Of a DNA stretch of 64,000 nt, positions 15,964-25,458 are shown piece by piece (the first letter of the stretch is position 1; each line of letters begins with the position of its first letter). Source of the stretch: Nocardioides marmoribigeumensis (lineage in GTDB: Bacteria > Actinomycetota > Actinomycetes > Propionibacteriales > Nocardioidaceae); contig NZ_JAVDYG010000001.1 of NCBI RefSeq assembly GCF_031458325.1, positions 2,232,001-2,296,000 on the forward strand. Reading direction: 5' to 3'. Both the position numbers and the translations under genes were made by a program. The notes beneath the pieces were generated by a model. It was not told the DNA's origin. It saw only the letters and a program-made list of their open reading frames with translations, and searched no databases.

Positions 15964-17604
15964 GTGGCTGCGAGACGTCGCTCCCTGCGGACCATCCGAG
16001 CGGCCGTCCTGGACGAGTGGGAGCGGCGCGGCCGGACGCGGTCGGTGGGGCTCGCCTGCCTCGCGGGCCTGATCGCGCTGCTGGTCGTCGTCGGCTGGTT
16101 CCTCGAGGTCGAGGTGCTGGTCTCGCCCGGGGGACACAGCACGTCGACCAAGTTCGTCACGGCGGTGATGAGCCTGACCCTCGGCGCGGCCGTGGTGACC
16201 CTCGCGGGTCGGGTGCGCGACGCGCTGGCGGCGGCCACCGCGCTGGTGGCGTTCCTGATCGTGGTCGAGTGGGTCGCGGGAGTCTCGCTCGGGCTCGACC
16301 AGGCCGTCGTCGACGACTTCCTCAACCCGGCCGCCGCCGGGGTGCACCCCGGACGGCCCTCGATCCTGACCTGCCTGTGCTTCGTCTCGCTCGCGGGGGC
16401 GGTGGTGCTCGTGCCCCGCGGTCGCGACCGGCTCGGCAGCGTCCTGGCCTGGTTCCCCGCAGCGCTCGGTCTGGTGGCGATCTTCGCCCACGTCTACGAC
16501 GCCCGCGAGATCTACCGCGCGGCCAGCACGACCGCGATGGCCGCGCCGACCGGCGTCATGCTGGTGCTGCTGTCGCTCGCGGTCCTGCTCACCGTGCCCC
16601 ACGGCGCCCTGCAGTGGATGTGGTTCGGCACCGACCCGGGAGCGGGACTCCTGCGGCTGATCACCCCGATCGCGCTGTTCGCGATCCCGTTCATCGGCTG
16701 GCTGCGGGTGCAGGGTCAGTCCGAGGGTCTCTTCGACACCGAGGTGGGCTCCGCGCTGCTCATGACGGTGGTGGCCGTCGGCGTCATCGGGGTCACCTAC
16801 CGCGCCGCGCGCACGGCCCAGCGCATCGACGTGGAGCGCGAGAAGCTGGTCGACGAGCTGCACCAGGTCAACCAGGAGCTCGAGGAGCGGGTCCGGTCAC
16901 GGTCGGTGCAGATCAACCGCCAGCGGACCCGCCTGGCGCTGCTGGAGGAGCGGGACCGCATCGCCCGCGACCTCCACGACCGGGTCATCCAGCGGATCTT
17001 CGCTGCCGGCCTCCAGGTCGCCGCTCTCGGCCGCACCGCGCGCAAGATCGAGCAGGAGCACGGTGACGACCGCCAGCTGGGCGAGAGTCTCAACTCGGTG
17101 GCCCGCGAGCTCGACATGGCGATCCGCGAGCTGCGCAACTCGATCTTCGAGCTCACCAGCATCGGCGACCACGACGACATCGAGCAGGTCCTCATCGACA
17201 TCGCGACCCGGTCCTCGCGGATCCTCGGCTTCATGCCCGCGGTCACCGCCGACGGCCTGGTCGACGGGCTCGCCCCCGACCTGGTGGCCCAGGTCGCCTC
17301 GGTGATCCAGGAGGCGCTGTCCAACATCGCGCGCCACGCCCGCGCCTCTCACGTCACGGTGTCGCTGGTGGGCACCGACCACGACCTGACCGTCGAGGTC
17401 ACCGACGACGGCGTCGGCCTGCCCGACCCGCTGCCGCGCAGCAGCGGCATCAGCAACCTGATGAACCGTGCCCGCAACCTCAACGGCACCGCCACCTGGA
17501 GCGCCAACGAGCCCCGCGGCACCGTGATGACCTGGCGCGTCCCCCGGCGCCCCGGCGACACCCTGGACCGGGGCCCCGAGCCGCTCCTCGACACCGAGGC
17601 CTGA
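15964..17604 (+). CDS. Membrane sensor histidine kinase (HisKA_3 type)
   Basis: The protein has 546 residues from the chosen GTG, which lies five bases after an excellent AAGGAGG ribosome-binding site; a GTG 48 bases further upstream has none. About seven membrane helices cover residues ~30-285 (for example GLACLAGLIALLVVVGWFL, FVTAVMSLTLGAAVVTLAG, LITPIALFAIPFIGWL). A coiled-coil linker (RIDVEREKLVDELHQVNQEL) leads to the phospho-acceptor helix ERDRIARDLHDRVIQRIFAAG. The ATPase domain shows VIQEALSNIARHAR and VTDDGVGLPDPLPRSSGISN. No response regulator gene is adjacent, so it is an orphan in this window. Confidence 0.9.
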   Translation: MAARRRSLRTIRAAVLDEWERRGRTRSVGLACLAGLIALLVVVGWFLEVEVLVSPGGHSTSTKFVTAVMSLTLGAAVVTLAGRVRDALAAATALVAFLIVVEWVAGVSLGLDQAVVDDFLNPAAAGVHPGRPSILTCLCFVSLAGAVVLVPRGRDRLGSVLAWFPAALGLVAIFAHVYDAREIYRAASTTAMAAPTGVMLVLLSLAVLLTVPHGALQWMWFGTDPGAGLLRLITPIALFAIPFIGWLRVQGQSEGLFDTEVGSALLMTVVAVGVIGVTYRAARTAQRIDVEREKLVDELHQVNQELEERVRSRSVQINRQRTRLALLEERDRIARDLHDRVIQRIFAAGLQVAALGRTARKIEQEHGDDRQLGESLNSVARELDMAIRELRNSIFELTSIGDHDDIEQVLIDIATRSSRILGFMPAVTADGLVDGLAPDLVAQVASVIQEALSNIARHARASHVTVSLVGTDHDLTVEVTDDGVGLPDPLPRSSGISNLMNRARNLNGTATWSANEPRGTVMTWRVPRRPGDTLDRGPEPLLDTEA

Positions 17605-17612
17605 GGGCCGGC

Positions 17613-18329
17613 TCAGAACCTCGGCACCACGCCGGTCACGCGCTCCGCGTCCTCCCACAGCCGCGCCGCCGACGCCGGGTCGCGGGCGGACCGCGGCATC
17701 GGCACCACCCGCGGTGGGCCGTGCAGCCCGAACGGGCCGCCCGGACCGACGTACTCCCCGCCCTCGAGGCCGGGGTCGGTCGCGGCCCTCACCAGCGCCT
17801 GGGCCCCGGCCGCGGCGGACTGCCCGACCAGTCGGGCCGCGGCCACCCCGATCGCACCGCCCACCTGCCCGTCGGCGGTGACCCACCCCGGGTGGGCGGC
17901 GACCGCCGTCAGGGGCGCACCCGCGGCCCGGGCCCGGCGGTCCAGCTCCACGGTGAGGACCAGGTTGGCCAGCATGCTCCCGGCGTACGACGGCCACCGG
18001 CTGGAGCGCGCCAGCCTGGCCGCCGGCGAGCTCACCGTGACCACCCGGCCGGTCCCCGAGGCGAGGAGGTTCGGCAGGAGCAGCCCGGTGACCGCGAGGT
18101 GGCCGAGGGGGTGGGGCCCGAGCTGGAGCAGCACGTCGAGGGGACCGGGCGCGGCCGCCTCGGCCGCGGCCCGGCGTACGGCGGCGAGGTCAGGCGGCCC
18201 GGCGAGGTCAGGCGGGCTGGCGAGGTCGAGGTCGAGCGTCGTCACCTCGAACCCCCGGCGAACCAGCGCGTCCGCGGCCTGCCGGCCCACGCCTTTGGTG
18301 GTTCCGGAGACGAGGGCCCGCCGTGCCAC
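17613..18329 (-). CDS. Short-chain dehydrogenase-like protein, catalytic Lys missing
   Basis: The protein has 238 residues. It has the Rossmann glycine motif SGTTKGVG (about residues 8-15), a strand ending VVTVSSPAARLA and a C-terminal HPGWV typical of WWOX/retinol-dehydrogenase-like SDRs. The YxxxK site reads Y115-A-G-S-M119, so the catalytic lysine is methionine, and the NNAG motif is replaced by LQLG. It may bind NAD(P) without acting as a dehydrogenase. Codon use is normal and the frame is intact, so it does not look like a decaying gene. It converges on the histidine kinase gene. Confidence 0.8.
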   Translation of the reverse strand: MARRALVSGTTKGVGRQAADALVRRGFEVTTLDLDLASPPDLAGPPDLAAVRRAAAEAAAPGPLDVLLQLGPHPLGHLAVTGLLLPNLLASGTGRVVTVSSPAARLARSSRWPSYAGSMLANLVLTVELDRRARAAGAPLTAVAAHPGWVTADGQVGGAIGVAAARLVGQSAAAGAQALVRAATDPGLEGGEYVGPGGPFGLHGPPRVVPMPRSARDPASAARLWEDAERVTGVVPRF

Positions 18330-18344
18330 GTGACCGGGGAGGGA

Positions 18345-19220
18345 TCAGGGAGTGACGGCCAGGCCCGCGAGGACGCGGCGACCGAGCTCCTGGTCACCCT
18401 CGACCAGGACCTCGACCTCGTCGGCGCTCGCGCGGCCGCCGCCGAGTCGGATCCAGTCGACCCAGTCCAGTCGCACGGTGGCGGTCGGTCCGCCCGACAG
18501 GTCGCCCACGTCGCAGGCCCGGGCGCGGCCGTCGTCGCCGACCAGGACCGCGAGGACCGAGGGCAGGTCGGGGTGCGGGACGTCGGTGAGCTCGAGCACG
18601 ACCGACTGGCCGGCCTGGGCGCCGCCACGCTTGCCCACGACCATCGGCAGGGAGCGCGCGACCACGCGGCCGGCGTGGGCGGCGCCGGGGGTGTCGAGCC
18701 CACCGGGTCGGCCGACCGCCCGACGGATGTCCTGCTCGTGCATCCAGATGTCGAAGGGGCGGTTGTGCAGCAGGGTCTCCCAGCTCCAGCCGGCGAGCGC
18801 GGCGAAGGAGGGGCCGGGCGCCGAGGGGTCCTCCGGCGGGTTCGCCGCGAGCGCCGCCCGACGCTCGGCGACGACCTCCTCGAGCTCGTCCACGATCCGC
18901 TGGGGCTTCCAGTCGCGCCGGGCGATGGTGCCGGACTCGGTGTACTGCCCCATGAAGCCCTTCACGTGCGGTGCCGCCGGCACCTCGACCTGGGGCTGCG
19001 GTCGTCCCGCGAGCTCGCCCTCGAGGTGCGCCAGGTGCGCGGCCACCGCTCGGACGTCCCACCCGGGGAGCTCGGTCGGGCGGTCCCAGTCGGCCGGCGT
19101 GAGGGAGCGCAGCAGCGCCACGACGTCGGCGCAGGAGGCCTCCCAGGTGGCGATGTGCTCGCGCACCCGGGCCTGGGCGGCCTCGTCGCGGGGGGCGGGG
19201 GCGGCGGGGGTCTCGGTCAC
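18345..19220 (-). CDS. DinB-fold maleylpyruvate isomerase/mycothiol-dependent-type protein
   Basis: The protein has 291 residues. The N-terminal half is a DinB-like four-helix bundle of the actinobacterial mycothiol-dependent enzyme family: LLRSLTPADWDRPTELPGW followed by AVAAHLAHLEGEL, and WSWETLLHNRPFDIWMHEQD, supplying His residues for a metal site. The C-terminal ~90 residues resemble the associated beta domain. Biochemical activity is unknown for most members. The GTG start is preceded by a TAGGCT -10 box seven bases upstream, indicating a leaderless message. It lies 15 bases upstream of the SDR-like gene on the same strand and they probably form an operon. Confidence 0.85.
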   Translation of the reverse strand: MTETPAAPAPRDEAAQARVREHIATWEASCADVVALLRSLTPADWDRPTELPGWDVRAVAAHLAHLEGELAGRPQPQVEVPAAPHVKGFMGQYTESGTIARRDWKPQRIVDELEEVVAERRAALAANPPEDPSAPGPSFAALAGWSWETLLHNRPFDIWMHEQDIRRAVGRPGGLDTPGAAHAGRVVARSLPMVVGKRGGAQAGQSVVLELTDVPHPDLPSVLAVLVGDDGRARACDVGDLSGGPTATVRLDWVDWIRLGGGRASADEVEVLVEGDQELGRRVLAGLAVTP

Positions 19221-19227
19221 GTCCCGC

Positions 19228-19233
19228 AGCCTA
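19228..19233 (-). promoter_or_regulatory. Leaderless -10 element (TAGGCT) of the DinB-type gene
   Basis: TAGGCT lies seven bases before the GTG start on the minus strand; no ribosome-binding site is present. Confidence 0.5.
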
Positions 19234-19346
19234 GGGGTCCTGGGTCCCGGTGGGTGAGGCCCTCGTCCCCTGCCTCCTTCGCGACCGCCGCTCCTAGGTT
19301 TCCCTCAGGCTGCGCGCCAGGGGCAGCCCGCTGGGGGTTCGACCAC

Positions 19347-22300
19347 ATGTCCACACCGCGCACGCCGTCTGTCTCCCGCCGAGGTCTCGGGGTGCTCCTC
19401 CCGGTGCTCCTCGTGTGGGCCGTGGTCTGCAGCCTCACCACCTCGCCGGCGTACGCCGTGGGCAGCCCGCCCACCCCGTCTGACGACTCGTTCACGGTCG
19501 TCGGGACCGACTGGTTCGACGTCCTCGGCAACGACTCCGACCCGGACCTCGACCAGCTGACCGTGACCACCACCACCCAGGGTGCGCACGGCTCGGTCAC
19601 CTGCCGGTCGACCGGTGCCTGCTCCTACACCGTGAGCGGGAGCTACACCGGCGACGACTCGTTCACCTACACGGTCAGCGACGGCCACGCCAACACGGCC
19701 ACGGCCACCGTGGCCGTCTACGTCCAGGCGCCGCCGGACTCGACGAACCCCCCCACCCCGGTCCCGGACGAGCTCACCACCAAGGCCGGCCAGGCAGTCG
19801 CGGCCAACGTGCTGACCAACGACAACGCAGCCGCGGGGGCCACGATGGTGGTGACCGCGAACCCCTCGCACGGCAGCGTCACCTGCTCCTCGGCCGGGGC
19901 CTGCACCTACACGCCGACGGCCGGCTTCACCGGCTACGACGGCTTCGGCTACGACGTGACCGACTCGTTCGGCACCAGCCACGGCACCGCACTGGTCACG
20001 GTCGTCGCCTCGACCGCCGGCTACACCGAGTCCGCCTCGGGCGCCCCCGCCTCCCTGAGCCAGGGCGAGCAGGCGACGTGGAAGGCGGCCAGCCGCAGCA
20101 CCCCGGCCAACCTGCCCCAGCAGTACGCCGCGCAGCACCTTCCGGGTGCCACCACGGTCAGCCTGACGGGACCCCACGCAGTGCAGGGAGCGCCCGTGGG
20201 TGCCAAGGGCTGGACCGTGGGGTCGACGTCGTCGTCGGTCACCGCGACCCCCAGCGCGTCGGCCCTGCTCGGCTCCTCCACCACCAACCCGCTCCCGCCC
20301 CCGCTGCCGCCGATCAGCCAGGGCACCGGCGGGGACGGCCACGTGCCGATCATCGTGGGCAGCAGGGTCTTCGCGTTCTACCACCACACCACCCCGACCT
20401 CGGTCACGTGCATCGACCGTCAGACGGGTGGGCTCTGCCCGGGCTACCCGAGGCAGATCACGGTCGGCACCGATGACGTCCCCGGGCCCGGTGCCGTGGT
20501 GGGCACCCAGGTCTGGTTCCACCCGACCAGCCTCGCCGGGTACTCGTCGTACGCGCAGTACTCCCCGGTGTCCCTGTACTGCTGGGACTCGGCGACGGAC
20601 GCTCCCTGCGGCCTCGCGGTCGTCGACCGCGTCGAGACGACCAGCGATGTCGGTGCGAGCGCCCCCGTGGTCGTCGCCGGCAAGCTCTGGTTCGGGACCG
20701 AGACCGGGAAGGTCTACTGCGTCGACCCATCGACGAAGGCGCCCTGTGCGGGCACCGCGTCGATCTCCGTGCCGATGCCCACGGGGACGCCCCAGGACCT
20801 CCAGGTCGACGTCGCCGCCCACGGCACGCGGATCTTCCTCGACACCTATGACAGCGCCCACGGCGGCTACAGCATCGTGTGCGCCGACACCGCCACGTCA
20901 GCACCGTGCAGCGGCTGGTCCACCGCCAAGAGCGTCGCCGGCCAGAACGTGGTGAACCATCACAGCCCGTCGGGCGCGGCCGACGGCGTCTGCGCGATCA
21001 TGGTCGAGGGCTCGGCCGACCCGGGGAAGTGCTGGCTCGACGCGGACCCGGCCACCGCCATCGACATCCCGGCGTGGCACGTGAGCGAGGACCACTACTC
21101 GGTCTCCGTCGAGGCCGAGGCGGGCACGCGCACGCTCTACGCCATCGGGCTCTACGGGGGAGGGATGGGCTGCTGGGACTGGACGACGGGTGCCGACTGC
21201 ACGGGTGGCCGCTGGACCAACGGCGTCGTCACGAACGACAGCAACGGCGACTTCCTGCCGAGCGGCTACGGCGCGACCTTCGACGGCACCTGTGCGGTGG
21301 GTCTCGGCGACCCCGGCCAGGTCTTCACCGTCGACGTCAACGGCACCTCGCCCTGCACCAGCCTCAGCGCCGGCGGTGTACGCCGCGTGGTCGACCTGCG
21401 CGACCAGCGGTGCGACGGCACGACCGGCGCTGCCACGTGGCAGGACGTGAAGGTCGTCGAGGGCGACCTGTCCGCCGGCGGCGACTTCGAGTCGCTGGAC
21501 GTGACCGTGACGGACGCGACCACGGGCGCGGTGCTCGCCCACCAGGAGATGGTCGGCACCGCCGGGACGCTCAGCCTGTCCGGCATCTCCGCCGTCGCCC
21601 ACCCGTCGCTGGCCCTGGACGCCACCGCGGTGAAGGCCGCGGGCAAGGACCCCTGGGCCGACGGCAACCCGCCGCGGCTGCTCCTCGACTGGAACCCCGA
21701 CCCCGCCTCGGTGTGCTTCACCACCACCACGACGATCGACTGCGCCGCGCCCGCCACGCAGAACATCGGCATCAGCGCCCTGCCCGCCGGCGGAACGGCG
21801 GCGACCGCCCAGCTGACCCTCGACCGCAGCAGCCAGTGCAAGCAGCTCACCGTCTCCAAGGCCGGGTCCGGCAGCGGCACGGTCACCTCCGACGTGGGCG
21901 GCATCAGCTGCGGGGCGACGTGCTCGGCGTACATCAGGTCGGGCACCCCGGTCACCCTGACCGCCGCCAACGCGGTCGGCTCGGTGTTCACCGGCTGGTC
22001 GGGCGGCGGATGCTCGGGCACCGGCACCTGCGTAGTGACCCCGACGGCTGACACCACCGTGACCGCGACCTTCGTGCCGTTGCGCACCCTGACCGTCACC
22101 AAGAACGGCACGGGCAGCGGCACCGTCGTGTCCACGCCCGCGGGCATCAGCTGTGGGTCGACCTGCTCGGCGGGCTTCCCAAGCGGCAGCTCGGTCACCC
22201 TCACGCCGACGGCCGCGGCCGGGTCGGTGTTCACCGGCTGGTCCGGCGGCGGGTGCACGGGCACGAGCGCCTGCACCCTCGCCCCGACGGTCGACACCAG

Positions 22301-25300
22301 CGTCACGGCCACCTTCGCGGCGCTGCGGACCCTGACCGTCACGAGGGCCGGCGGCGGCAGCGGCTCGGTCTCCAGCTCACCTGCCGGCATCAACTGTGGC
22401 GCCACCTGCTCGGCGACCTTCCAGCAGGGGACCTCCGTGACGCTGACCGCGACCCCCGCGGCCGGCTCCACGTTCTCCGGTTGGTCCGGCGGCGGTTGCT
22501 CGGGCACGAGCACGTGCACCGTCCCCATGGCGGGCGACACCTCCGTCACGGCGACCTTCGTCCCGGCCACCGCGACCCTCACGGTGTCCAGGGCGGGCGC
22601 CGGGTCCGGCACGGTCACCAGCAACCCGGCCGGCATCGACTGCGGCTCGACCTGCTCGACCACCTTCACCCAGGGCACCCAGGTGACCCTGAGTGCCGCG
22701 GCGTCGTCCGGCTCGGTGTTCTCGGGCTGGTCCGGTGGCGGCTGCACCGGCACCGGCACCTGCGTGGTCACGATGAGCACCGCCACGACGGTCACCGCGA
22801 CGTTCGCCAAGGCCCAGCGGACACTGACGGTCACCAAGGCGGGCACGGGCTCCGGCACCGTCTCCAGCAGCCCGGCCGGCATCTCCTGCGGCGCCACCTG
22901 TGCGACGAGCTACGCCGACGGCACCCAGGTCACCCTGACCGCGACGCCCGCGGCAGGCTCGACCTTCGCCGGCTGGTCCGGCGGGGGCTGCACCGGCACG
23001 AGCACGTGCGTGGTCACGATGAGCGCCGACACGACCGCCACGGCCACCTTCACCGCGACCCAGCCCGTGCTCACCGTCGCCAAGGCCGGCACCGGCACGG
23101 GTGGGGTGACCAGCAGCCCCGCAGGCATCGACTGCGGCTCGACCTGCGCCTCGTCCTTCGCCAGTGGCACCCAGGTGACGCTGACCGCGACCCCGACGGC
23201 CGGGTCGGTCTTCGCCGGCTGGTCGGGTGGAGGGTGCACCGGCACCGGCACCTGCGTGGTGACGGTCACCAGCAGCCTCACGGTCACCGCGACGTTCACC
23301 AACAACCAGCCCGTCCTGTCCGTCACCAGGTCGGGCAGCGGCTCCGGCACGGTCACGAGCAACCCGGCCGGCATCGACTGCGGCTCGACCTGTTCCGCGG
23401 CGTACGCCGACGGCACGAGCGTGACGCTGAGCGCGACGCCTGCGGCCGGCTCGCGCTTCGCCGGCTGGTCCGGTGGGGGCTGCTCGGGCACGGGCACGTG
23501 CGTGGTCACGGTGGGCCCGGGCGTCACGGTCACCGCCACCTTCGTGCAGCAGCGCACGCTGACGGTCACCAAGGCGGGCTCGGGCTCCGGCACCGTCACG
23601 AGCAACCCGGCCGGCATCGACTGCGGGTCGACCTGCTCGGCGGCGTACGACGACGGCACGAGCGTGACCCTGAGCGCGGACCCGGCGGCGGGCTCGGCCT
23701 TCACGGGCTGGTCCGGCGGCGGCTGCTCCGGCCAGGGCCTGTGCACCGTGACACTGGCCTCGGCCACCTCCGTGACCGCGACCTTCACCCCGTTGGTCAC
23801 CCTGACCGTCACGCGGGCGGGCTCGGGCTCGGGGACGGTCACCTCGAACCCGGCGCGCATCTCGTGCCCGTCGACCTGCACGGCGGACTTCGTCGCCGGC
23901 ACCACGGTGACGCTGACCGCGACCGCGTCTGCGGGGGCCGACTTCACCGGCTGGTCCGGCGGTGGCTGCTCGGGCACGTCCACCTGCGTCGTCACCCTCA
24001 CGAGCGCGACGTCGGTCACCGCGACCTTCACCGCCCGGCACCTGCTCACGGTCCAGACGACCGGGTCGGGCTCGGTCACGTCTTCGCCGGCGGGGATCTC
24101 CTGCGGCGCCACCTGCACCGCGTCGTTCGCGGGCGGGTCGACGGTGACGCTCACGCCGACCGCGGCGGCCGGATGGGTGTTCAGCGGGTGGACCGGCGCC
24201 TGCACCGGCGCGGGGTCGTGCTCGGTGACGATGAGCACCGACCGCACGGTGGGAGCGACGTTCGTCCAGTCCCACACCCTCACCGTGACGAAGGCGGGCT
24301 CGGGGTCGGGGAGCGTGACCAGCAGCCCTGCGGGCATCAGCTGCGGCGCGACCTGTGCCAAGGCGTTCCCGGCCGGGACCCAGGTCACCCTGACCGCCGC
24401 CCCGGCGGCGGGGTCGACGTTCACCGGCTGGTCGGGTGGCGGGTGCTCGGGCACGTCCACCTGCGTGGTCACGATGACCGGTGACACCTCGGTCACCGCG
24501 ACCTTCACCCCGACGACGCACACGCTGACCGTGACGCGGTCGGGCACCGGGAGCGGCGCGGTGTCCAGCAGCCCGGCCGGCATCTCCTGCGGGTCGACCT
24601 GCAAGGCGACGTACCCCTCGGGCGCGAGCGTCACCCTCACCGCCGCTCCCGGGGCGGGCTCGGTGTTCACCGGCTGGGGCGGGGCGTGCTCGGGGACCGC
24701 GAAGACCTGCGTGCTCACGATGGGCGTGGACCGCTCGGTGACCGCCGGGTTCGCCAAGAGCAACCAGCCCCCGGTCGCCAAGAACGACGGCCCCTACGTG
24801 ATCGCCCCCGGTGGGGTTCTGTGCGTCGGTCGCCTGGTCTCGGGATGCACCAAGCATGTCACCAACGGCGTGCTGGCCAACGACCGGGATCCCGACGGCA
24901 CGCTCAAGAGCGCCAAGGTCGACTCGATCAGCTTCGCCGCCGCCGAGTACACCTGGTACGCCAACGGGTCGTTCGTCTACCGCGCGGGTGCAGGCACCTC
25001 CAAGGTCCTGACCAAGACGATCACCTACCACGCGGTGGACAACCTGGGTGCCTCGTCGAACAAGGCGACGGTGACGATCAAGATCGGCCCGATCGGCGTG
25101 CGTGACCGCGCCTCGGTGACAGGTGGCCGCACGCTGACCGTCGGGGCCCCCAAGGGCGCGCCGGGGGTGGGCGTGCTGGCCAACGACCTGCTCATCCCCG
25201 GCACGAGCTGGACCAAGGCGGTGCTGATCTCCACCACGATCCCCGACGGTCAGCTCGTCTGGCGGGCCAACGGCTCGTTCACGTTCAGCCCCCGCAAGGT

Positions 25301-25397
25301 CAAGAGCAACCTGACCCGCACGATCGTCTACCAGGGCGTCGACTCGGCCGGGCACCGCACGCAGCGGACCACGGTCACCCTCAGCGTCCTCCACTGA
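19347..25397 (+). CDS. Giant secreted repeat protein (2016 residues)
   Basis: A signal peptide covers residues 1-37 (VLLPVLLVWAVVCSL, cleavage after AYA). Two cadherin/Ig-like modules follow (DVLGNDSDPDLDQLTV and NVLTNDNAAAGATMVV). Residues ~240-700 carry irregular propeller-like repeats with a Cys pair (VYCVDPSTKAPCAG, LYCWDSATDAPCG, IVCADTATSAPCSGW), similar to PQQ-type beta-propellers. Twelve ~81-residue repeats (residues 832-1806) resemble divergent InlB B-type modules. Two further cadherin-like modules (GVLANDRDPDGTLKSA, GVLANDLLIPG) end the protein. There is no LPXTG or membrane anchor, so it is probably released or bound non-covalently to the wall. An adhesive or structural role is inferred. 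The start is set by the signal peptide; a GGGGG stretch lies upstream. Confidence 0.9.
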   Translation: MSTPRTPSVSRRGLGVLLPVLLVWAVVCSLTTSPAYAVGSPPTPSDDSFTVVGTDWFDVLGNDSDPDLDQLTVTTTTQGAHGSVTCRSTGACSYTVSGSYTGDDSFTYTVSDGHANTATATVAVYVQAPPDSTNPPTPVPDELTTKAGQAVAANVLTNDNAAAGATMVVTANPSHGSVTCSSAGACTYTPTAGFTGYDGFGYDVTDSFGTSHGTALVTVVASTAGYTESASGAPASLSQGEQATWKAASRSTPANLPQQYAAQHLPGATTVSLTGPHAVQGAPVGAKGWTVGSTSSSVTATPSASALLGSSTTNPLPPPLPPISQGTGGDGHVPIIVGSRVFAFYHHTTPTSVTCIDRQTGGLCPGYPRQITVGTDDVPGPGAVVGTQVWFHPTSLAGYSSYAQYSPVSLYCWDSATDAPCGLAVVDRVETTSDVGASAPVVVAGKLWFGTETGKVYCVDPSTKAPCAGTASISVPMPTGTPQDLQVDVAAHGTRIFLDTYDSAHGGYSIVCADTATSAPCSGWSTAKSVAGQNVVNHHSPSGAADGVCAIMVEGSADPGKCWLDADPATAIDIPAWHVSEDHYSVSVEAEAGTRTLYAIGLYGGGMGCWDWTTGADCTGGRWTNGVVTNDSNGDFLPSGYGATFDGTCAVGLGDPGQVFTVDVNGTSPCTSLSAGGVRRVVDLRDQRCDGTTGAATWQDVKVVEGDLSAGGDFESLDVTVTDATTGAVLAHQEMVGTAGTLSLSGISAVAHPSLALDATAVKAAGKDPWADGNPPRLLLDWNPDPASVCFTTTTTIDCAAPATQNIGISALPAGGTAATAQLTLDRSSQCKQLTVSKAGSGSGTVTSDVGGISCGATCSAYIRSGTPVTLTAANAVGSVFTGWSGGGCSGTGTCVVTPTADTTVTATFVPLRTLTVTKNGTGSGTVVSTPAGISCGSTCSAGFPSGSSVTLTPTAAAGSVFTGWSGGGCTGTSACTLAPTVDTSVTATFAALRTLTVTRAGGGSGSVSSSPAGINCGATCSATFQQGTSVTLTATPAAGSTFSGWSGGGCSGTSTCTVPMAGDTSVTATFVPATATLTVSRAGAGSGTVTSNPAGIDCGSTCSTTFTQGTQVTLSAAASSGSVFSGWSGGGCTGTGTCVVTMSTATTVTATFAKAQRTLTVTKAGTGSGTVSSSPAGISCGATCATSYADGTQVTLTATPAAGSTFAGWSGGGCTGTSTCVVTMSADTTATATFTATQPVLTVAKAGTGTGGVTSSPAGIDCGSTCASSFASGTQVTLTATPTAGSVFAGWSGGGCTGTGTCVVTVTSSLTVTATFTNNQPVLSVTRSGSGSGTVTSNPAGIDCGSTCSAAYADGTSVTLSATPAAGSRFAGWSGGGCSGTGTCVVTVGPGVTVTATFVQQRTLTVTKAGSGSGTVTSNPAGIDCGSTCSAAYDDGTSVTLSADPAAGSAFTGWSGGGCSGQGLCTVTLASATSVTATFTPLVTLTVTRAGSGSGTVTSNPARISCPSTCTADFVAGTTVTLTATASAGADFTGWSGGGCSGTSTCVVTLTSATSVTATFTARHLLTVQTTGSGSVTSSPAGISCGATCTASFAGGSTVTLTPTAAAGWVFSGWTGACTGAGSCSVTMSTDRTVGATFVQSHTLTVTKAGSGSGSVTSSPAGISCGATCAKAFPAGTQVTLTAAPAAGSTFTGWSGGGCSGTSTCVVTMTGDTSVTATFTPTTHTLTVTRSGTGSGAVSSSPAGISCGSTCKATYPSGASVTLTAAPGAGSVFTGWGGACSGTAKTCVLTMGVDRSVTAGFAKSNQPPVAKNDGPYVIAPGGVLCVGRLVSGCTKHVTNGVLANDRDPDGTLKSAKVDSISFAAAEYTWYANGSFVYRAGAGTSKVLTKTITYHAVDNLGASSNKATVTIKIGPIGVRDRASVTGGRTLTVGAPKGAPGVGVLANDLLIPGTSWTKAVLISTTIPDGQLVWRANGSFTFSPRKVKSNLTRTIVYQGVDSAGHRTQRTTVTLSVLH
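21840..24764 (+). repeat. Twelve tandem ~243-bp coding repeats
   Basis: Twelve consecutive units of about 81 codons each begin TLTVTKAGSGSG and contain CGxTC, GWSGGGCSGTGTC and VTATF landmarks. Each unit carries four cysteines, so two disulfides per module are likely. Units differ at synonymous sites, showing old duplication with purifying selection rather than a recent expansion. The last unit and the tenth lack the GGGC form (GWTGACTGAG, GWGGACSG). Confidence 0.9.
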
Positions 25398-25403
25398 GGA
25401 CGA

Positions 25404-25440
25404 CCGAGCCCCGCACCGGTCGGACCGGTGCGGGGCTCGG
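25404..25440. terminator. Bidirectional terminator hairpin
   Basis: An 18-bp perfect stem (CCGAGCCCCGCACCGGTC with its complement) lies between the convergent giant-protein gene and the acyl-CoA dehydrogenase gene. It has no U-tract, as is common in high-GC actinobacteria, and would serve both strands. Confidence 0.75.
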
Positions 25441-25458
25441 AAGGGTCGGAACCTCAGG

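Noticed and set aside
16359-17600. Possible fusion or frameshift in the large histidine kinase gene
   Set aside because: The frame is continuous through membrane helices, coiled coil, phospho-acceptor and ATPase domains; no disruption is visible.
17721-19346. 540-codon upstream extension of the giant secreted protein
   Set aside because: The extension runs antisense through the SDR-like and DinB-type genes and reads as low complexity; the signal peptide at the inner ATG fixes the true start.
21840-24764. Possible CRISPR-like or minisatellite array
   Set aside because: The repeats are in-frame protein modules of about 243 bases with synonymous divergence and no spacers.
22377-25394. Very long open frame (about 1000 codons) on the strand opposite the giant repeat protein gene
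   Set aside because: It is an artefact of the regular GC-rich repeats on the sense strand. Its translation is Arg/Gly/Ala low complexity without domains, and the sense frame has signal peptide and domains.
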